From NCBI GenBank assembly GCA_964019165.1, contig OZ025278.1, positions 9,524,528-9,588,527 of the forward strand: a DNA stretch of 64,000 nt. Direction: 5' to 3'. The notes under the pieces are model-generated. The model had not been told where the DNA came from. It saw nothing but the letters and a program-made list of their open reading frames with translations, and did not search any database. This DNA is from Mastigias papua. Taxonomy: Eukaryota; Cnidaria; Scyphozoa; Rhizostomeae; Mastigiidae. Positions within the stretch are counted from its first letter, which is position 1. Each line of letters starts with the position of its first letter. Position numbers and translations under genes: made by a program. This document shows positions 36,562 through 64,000 of this stretch, one piece after another.

Positions 36562-37756
36562 ATCAATGACTGTAAAAATATTTTGTCAATATTGAATTCT
36601 TTAGTAGCCATGAAAGCCCAGCTTACAATGTTATTCAGTGATTAATGATCACTCCTCCCATTTGAAGAATTGCTGCAAACACCTCACTGTTTGTTCGCTA
36701 TAAATGATTATGATAGGTGATTTTGACAGTATAGTATATTTGTGCTTATTTTATGCTACTCTATTGCACAGTTGAAAGTTATGTGAAAGTTTTAGATTTT
36801 ATTTATCAAGCACACTTTGATTGGACCTTTTTCAAATGGTGACAAAACTGCAGATTTGTTCTCAAGTTACAAATAATTTCAGCAGTTTGTTCCTTGTTTT
36901 GAGCGGTGCTTTGTGCCAGATTGTTTCATTTAGGAATTCTTTCTCCAAGTTTGTTTTGAGTTGATATTTGTTATACCTTTGAAGTGACTGAAATACGATG
37001 AAAGTTTCCTGAAGTCAAAACTTGACATCAACCTCAATGTGCTCAATTTGATGGTTAGACTGTATTCATTTAACTTAAAAATGATACAAGGATTGAATTA
37101 GAAATTATTCAAATTTTCATAGATTGTTTAAAATTCATGGCAAAATACTCAATCACCGAATGAGTTCTTTTTTTCTGTGTTTTCTAAAAATATTGAAGCA
37201 AATGCTTTTCACCTTCTTATTTCTGATAAGTTACCTATTCTTGCACAATAGTTCCATGCCTCTTTTCCCCTACCTTATCTTTAGCCGTGTAAGGGTCCTG
37301 TACAAGCTATGAGAGTTGGATATTAATATTATTTTTCTATTTGTCTTATAAACAGTATGTTGCTTGCGGACGCAATGGTTTAAGGCAGTATAGCATTCGG
37401 TTTTTGGACGTTGTCCAAAGTGAACTGAACTCTATCACTCCTGGTGTCTCCTTTTTCTTTATAATTTTGCTTTGACCTATATTGTTCATTTGATTTATTC
37501 CTGATGTCATGGTGATAATCGTATGATAATTGGAATATTTTCATGCTTGTAGAAGTTATTTAATCGCCAACAAGTTGATTCAACTGAATGAAGTAGTAGG
37601 GATATGAAAATTTGCTGCACAGACTTCGCTATGTCGTTTTAGATAATTGTTACTAAAATGGTACTCTATCACTCAATTTCTCGCTTTCAATAATATAATG
37701 ATATAACTTACCTAAGATTTTTAACTCCATATTGTTAACTAGCATTGCCTAATCTT

Positions 37757-37762
37757 AATAAA
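37757..37762 (+). terminator. Candidate GBF1 poly(A) signal
   Basis: An AATAAA hexamer 1.2 kb after the GBF1 stop codon; I saw no earlier AATAAA in the 3' flank. The long AT-rich stretch 36562-37760 is therefore probably 3' UTR. cDNA ends would be needed to confirm it. Confidence 0.4.
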
Positions 37763-38129
37763 CTAGAATTTATCATGCTACCAGAATGAAAGATCTGCAC
37801 ACCTAATTGTTCTTTTGGTTAAAATGTTGTTGGTTGCTCGTTGCTGTTTTCCATTTCCACTTAAGACCTATACTAATCGAAAAGTGCTTGAAGCAAGCCA
37901 ATAACATTGCTATAACATCTCAGCAGTTACATTAAATATAGAGTTGATTAGTATTTACGAGTAGAAGAAACCTAGGACAATGAAAAAGCGCAATATTTCT
38001 CACTCTGCTCAATACTCCATCGAATTGGAGACTCGTACATGATAAGCGGGGAATCTTGAATAAGGATTTCATGAGTAGATTTTTCAAAATGTCAATAAGC
38101 GGGGGGATACGCTTATTTGGAACCAGACC

Positions 38130-38270
38130 CGTGGGGCATTGCCCGCCCAGCTAGAAGATTTTGCCCCTCGTCGCCCCCCCTAACAAATTGTAAGCTGAAG
38201 GTATGTTTTTGCCTAAAAACTTTGAAAATAGATAGTTTGATGCAAAACAACCAGAATATTGAAGCTTCTC
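38130..38270. repeat. Dispersed repeat, copy 2 (see 7310-7470)
   Basis: Same-strand relative of 7310-7470 (GCATTGCCC, TTGCCCCTCGTC, AGTTTGATGCAAAACAACCAGAA). Unknown class. Confidence 0.5.
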
Positions 38271-38638
38271 ACACCCATATCAATAATGTCTTTTACTTTC
38301 TAGAATGGGAGTATCTCTAAATTTAGAACAGGCATGTTTCTAGAGTACAAAGTGTTTAGTCGCAAAATTTTTCCTGGGGTTTCACCCCCAGACGCCTGCC
38401 CTTCCTATTTTTTGCCACCCGCATCTTTTCAGAGTTGCTTTGTTACTGTTCGGGATTCAATAGTAGGTGTTTCTACGATAAAAACGCTTGAACAACAACA
38501 GCATGCAACAACAACAAACAATGTGACCACTTTGTTCAAGTGCCAGTTGACCTACTTTTGCAACAAATACGTAGGGCCTTGCTTGTCAAAGAAAACAAGA
38601 ACGTAGTGCCTCCCGGCTACTTTTAAAGTATAAGAAAC

Positions 38639-50783
<12,145 letters not shown>

Positions 50784-53395
50784 TGTTATTACGCTTTAGT
50801 AAGCTCACTAAGTACACTTGATCTTACTTGCTGCAATTTCGGGAGTAATTCTAAGCAACAGTGAACCCCACAGTGCTATTTGGACCTTTCTAGATTTGTA
50901 TCCATAACAAATGCTGAGAAAGAAGCAATTGTTTTAGTCAATTATACTTGTAGAAAGAAGTGTATGTAGTGCAGGTTACAAATGACAATTAATCAGTTAG
51001 GATTTTAGGATGAAGACATGTACAGAATTACAAAAATAAAAGTTGGCTATATGGAAAATAATAAGTAAATTTGGATTATCTCATCGTAACTCAGAGATAC
51101 CAAAGACCAAAATTAAGTCCAGGTCAACGAATTTTTACTACACGCGGAGAAACAGAGGACGAAGTTCATTGTGTTAAAATATGCAAATTTAAGCAAAGTT
51201 GAGAGAGAAGAGACCTTTGTAGAAATTTCAGTACATAGCAAATGTTTTAGCAACCTCGATGAGACAGCAAAGTTTATTTTCTTGCAACAAAGTGACCAAA
51301 TTTGCGATCAGAATATACTTTAGTTTATAAATAAGTACGTAGCAAATACCTATTCGGACAATGGAATAACTTGACTCGCAATAAATACATTAGACCTAGA
51401 GTAATTTGTTTTCTTGATATTTTGTATTTAATTTGGTCATTGTATTTAGATGTTTTAAATTTAATGATGTATGTTTATGTACTCTTAGATCCCCAATAAC
51501 CGCCCCCCTTCCCAACTTATTTTTGGAAGAAGCTTCCGACTCTCGGCTTATTAACTTCTCACGTTTTCTTAGATAAGCCTGCAAAAAAGTTAATTTACTG
51601 ATTTTGAATCTCCTTAATCGCCATGTCTAAGCCGTACTTTTGTTTTGCGAAAGTTGTAGTCGTGACCAAATAACGAGTGCGCAGTATTTGCAAAAACATT
51701 GTTTGCAGGGGTTTTTATCGGGTTATTTGTATGAAAACAGATTGGTACCAATGTAGACCAATTTCCAACCCCCTCGCTTATTCCTACCCCCAATTATTTC
51801 ACTTTAAGAATCTTCCCACCCCTTCAACATGCTAAAATCAATCCTTCCAACCTCTGGAAGCCCCAAACCTTAAGACTTTAAACGTTAAGGTCAGAAAAAA
51901 ACCTTGAGATTTAAGAGGCAAGCCTTGAGAATTGTTGCAAAGTGTCAAAAACGGAGAATTCTACGTAAATCTCATATTTAAATACAACCTTGTGATGATG
52001 TGTGCCTAAAATCAGTGATGGTAGTTTATAAGATTACTTCTGTTATGTGAATACTGCATCGCATTATTATATTACTATCTGTGAATGCAAATCTCAATAA
52101 TGGGCTGAGGTGGACCCCGAGTCGCAAGAGGTAAGTTGCACTGAAACAAACAGTTAGTCATGATTGCATCTACCGTAATAATTGTACTCTTTGGTCCTTG
52201 GCCTTGGGACTAAAGTAACTGCGAAACTGAGGTTGATATTTTGTCAGGTTTTCAAATCTCTTGCTTAAATTGAGATAGAAACGACAATCGAACAAAAGAT
52301 TGGCTTTGAGCTGTATTTTGTTAATAGTTTTATTGAGGAAACTTGAGAGATTTTTGGACAAAACCGTGAGACCTTGAGATACACTCCGAAACCGTGAGTC
52401 TCACGGCATAACCGTGAGAGTTGGAAGGTTTGTAAAGTTTTCACAACAAAAAGTTTGCTTGCAGCAAGCTCTAATAAGCCAATAGCCATTATTATGACAT
52501 AAGGGGCAACACGCCTACTCTTGGGTACGGAATACATATCAGGGCGTGGAAATAAATGGGGTTGGGTTCGAAAATGTTATGAAAAATACTAACTGGAAGT
52601 TGGAAAAAAAGAACACACGGATATTTCAAAGAAAAACTTAGGAATACTGACTAATCATGAATTGTCAACAAAAAGCAAGGTAAAGAAAATTAGGGGGATC
52701 AAGCCAAGCTCACCTCCCCGTGGTGATCCCTGGGTGCTCAGACCACAAGTCTGAGTAGCAAACGAGCCTCTGTAACTCTTTCATGAAAATGTCAAAAGAA
52801 GAAGTAAAGTTTGCCATGCGATCCGGGTGGCGGGCGGCGCTCTCACATCATGGAGATCCGGGTGAGAGTGTTAAATATGCAAGGAACTCCAAAATGGAGA
52901 AAGTACCTGAAAGAGGCCAACCTTCATTCATGAAGAGGCATATAAAAGAAGATGAAGAAAGAAAATTAGAAATGACTTTCTGGCTAGTTCATAAGTAAAT
53001 GAAAATAGTTCCTGGGAAAAGCAAAATTTCACTGACAAAATCTTGAAAACCAATAAATGGTGAGTTCGAAGAAATGCAGGGATTGGAAAAAATTCAAAAA
53101 TTAACAATCGGGGAATGGGGTCGAGTATTCGGTAATCAAGAGTACACATTGAATGGGAGTACACTATTGACAGACAAACGAGAATCTATACTCAACCACA
53201 ACAACTGCAGAAACAGCAACAACTGCAACAGAAAATTTCAAGAGCCAAAGAGGCCCAAAGAAAGAGACACTAATAAGACCTCGCCGTTGAAAAGCAATCC
53301 AGGGTGGTGATAGGATAGATCAGTACGATTGATCCTACCTGATATGAAACAACATCTGGAAATGGCTATTAATGAATAAATTTTGAAGTATCGAT
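50784..53395. other. NUP42A-NUP42B intergenic region
   Basis: An AATAAA at 51035-51040 is a plausible poly(A) signal for copy A. 51480-52560 is repeat-like, with recurring CCTTGAGA and ACCGTGAG strings (for example ACCTTGAGATTT, ACCGTGAGTCTCACGG). 52690-53330 is less AT-rich and has short open frames with no recognisable product. The copy B promoter must be close to 53395. No other gene is seen. Confidence 0.5.
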
Positions 53396-63275
<9,880 letters not shown>

Positions 63276-63331
63276 GTAAGTGTATGTGTTTAAAATTCAA
63301 AATTTCAAATCTTCATTTGTCTTTTCTCTCA

Positions 63332-63336
<5 letters not shown>

Positions 63337-63402
<66 letters not shown>
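63337..63402. repeat. (TA)n array
   Basis: About 33 TA units just after NUP42B exon 63198-63275. From here to the window end I see no further exon. Confidence 0.95.
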
Positions 63403-63403
<1 letters not shown>

Positions 63404-64000
63404 GCTCAACTTAGCATAATTTGCATCACATGGGACTGGCTGATTTTACCCAGATTACGTTATAACTTTCTCAGTGACACTAGTTAGTCATTTACACATG
63501 ACCGCGTAAAATGTCTGCTGTTGTTTGGGGGTTAATCCCCGGGTTGTTGGGCATATAAATTGGTAGGAATCAGATCACCCCTGGATACTGCCATTCAATT
63601 TAGCCTGCAATAAATATACACTTTGTTTTTTAAGAAACCTTGCTGAAGGCCTAGTAGTAGAGGTCTCTTAATTTCTGGCCACGTTTCTTATTTTATTGAA
63701 AAAAATTGTAGTGAAAATGAGACCAAAGCATAACAATCACTTTCTTTTGTAATGTCCACAAGACTTTTTGGCTTTTGGGCACATAAAACATTCTGTAGTG
63801 GGCACTCTAAGTTTGTGGAGGAAAAATGTGTTTCCGAAACTGTGAAAGAGGGGACAGAAAATTCTAAAGTTGCTCAACTCTTTACTTGTAGTTGTTAAAG
63901 TTTCTTAAATTTAAGGCTGTCTAGTACTAGGTTTCTTATAACCCAGTTTCTTATATAAAAAACGTGTACTGCGCACTGTAGAGTACTGCTATCTTTCTTT

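Larger units (their letters stand above)
36562..38638. other. GBF1 3' UTR and GBF1-NUP42A intergenic region
   Basis: AT-rich. Apart from the poly(A) hexamer at 37757 and the dispersed repeat at about 38130-38270, I see no gene or RNA. The NUP42A promoter must lie in the last part; no TATA box is convincing. Confidence 0.5.

Noticed and set aside
52783..52998. 71-codon frame before NUP42B as a gene
   Set aside because: No recognisable family, no splice or promoter support; consistent with chance in less AT-rich sequence.

Overview
The window is animal nuclear DNA, AT-rich, with many short exons separated by GT-AG introns and a heavy load of retroelements. Protein similarity and the transposon mix (Penelope-like, Ty3/gypsy, Tc1/mariner, pogo-like and Harbinger-like elements) point to an invertebrate. 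I cannot name the species from sequence alone. All host genes found read left to right.

Left 37 kb: one large gene, the orthologue of GBF1 (the Golgi/ER-exit-site Arf1 exchange factor). Thirty-four coding exons, 437 to 36561, can be placed with consistent splice phases, about 2,010 codons. They cover the DCB, HUS, Sec7 and HDS regions and the C-terminal tail to the stop codon. The exon or exons for the first ~55 residues lie upstream of the window. Intron 2 holds a nearly complete but mutated Ty3/gypsy LTR retrotransposon (2663-6927). Other introns hold a degraded Penelope end, tRNA-derived repeats, a pogo-type MITE and a Harbinger-like MITE.

Right 25 kb: two tandem, same-strand genes for NUP42-like CCCH-zinc-finger nucleoporins, which help the Gle1/DDX19 step of mRNA export. 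Copy A spans 38639-50783 and copy B spans 53396 to beyond 63275. Four exons match one to one in length (73, 95, 77 and 78 nt) and phase, so this is a segmental duplication. Each copy lacks one small exon that I can find in the other.

The NUP42 introns are packed with Penelope-like elements (PLEs) of three families, long (TA)n arrays, a Tc1-like internally deleted transposon, a 491-bp DNA transposon family with 6-bp target duplications, and a ~95-bp-arm perfect-looking hairpin. The most interesting signal is hammerhead-ribozyme folds at the 3' side of the GIY-YIG endonuclease ORF in all three PLE families. Two have intact cores (43298-43349 and 47249-47289, both minus strand). The third family shows several copies with decaying cores. 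One PLE has its RT part inverted relative to its endonuclease part, as expected from a twin-priming-type insertion. The (TA)n arrays occur only right of 42.7 kb, and many adjoin PLE or Tc1 ends.
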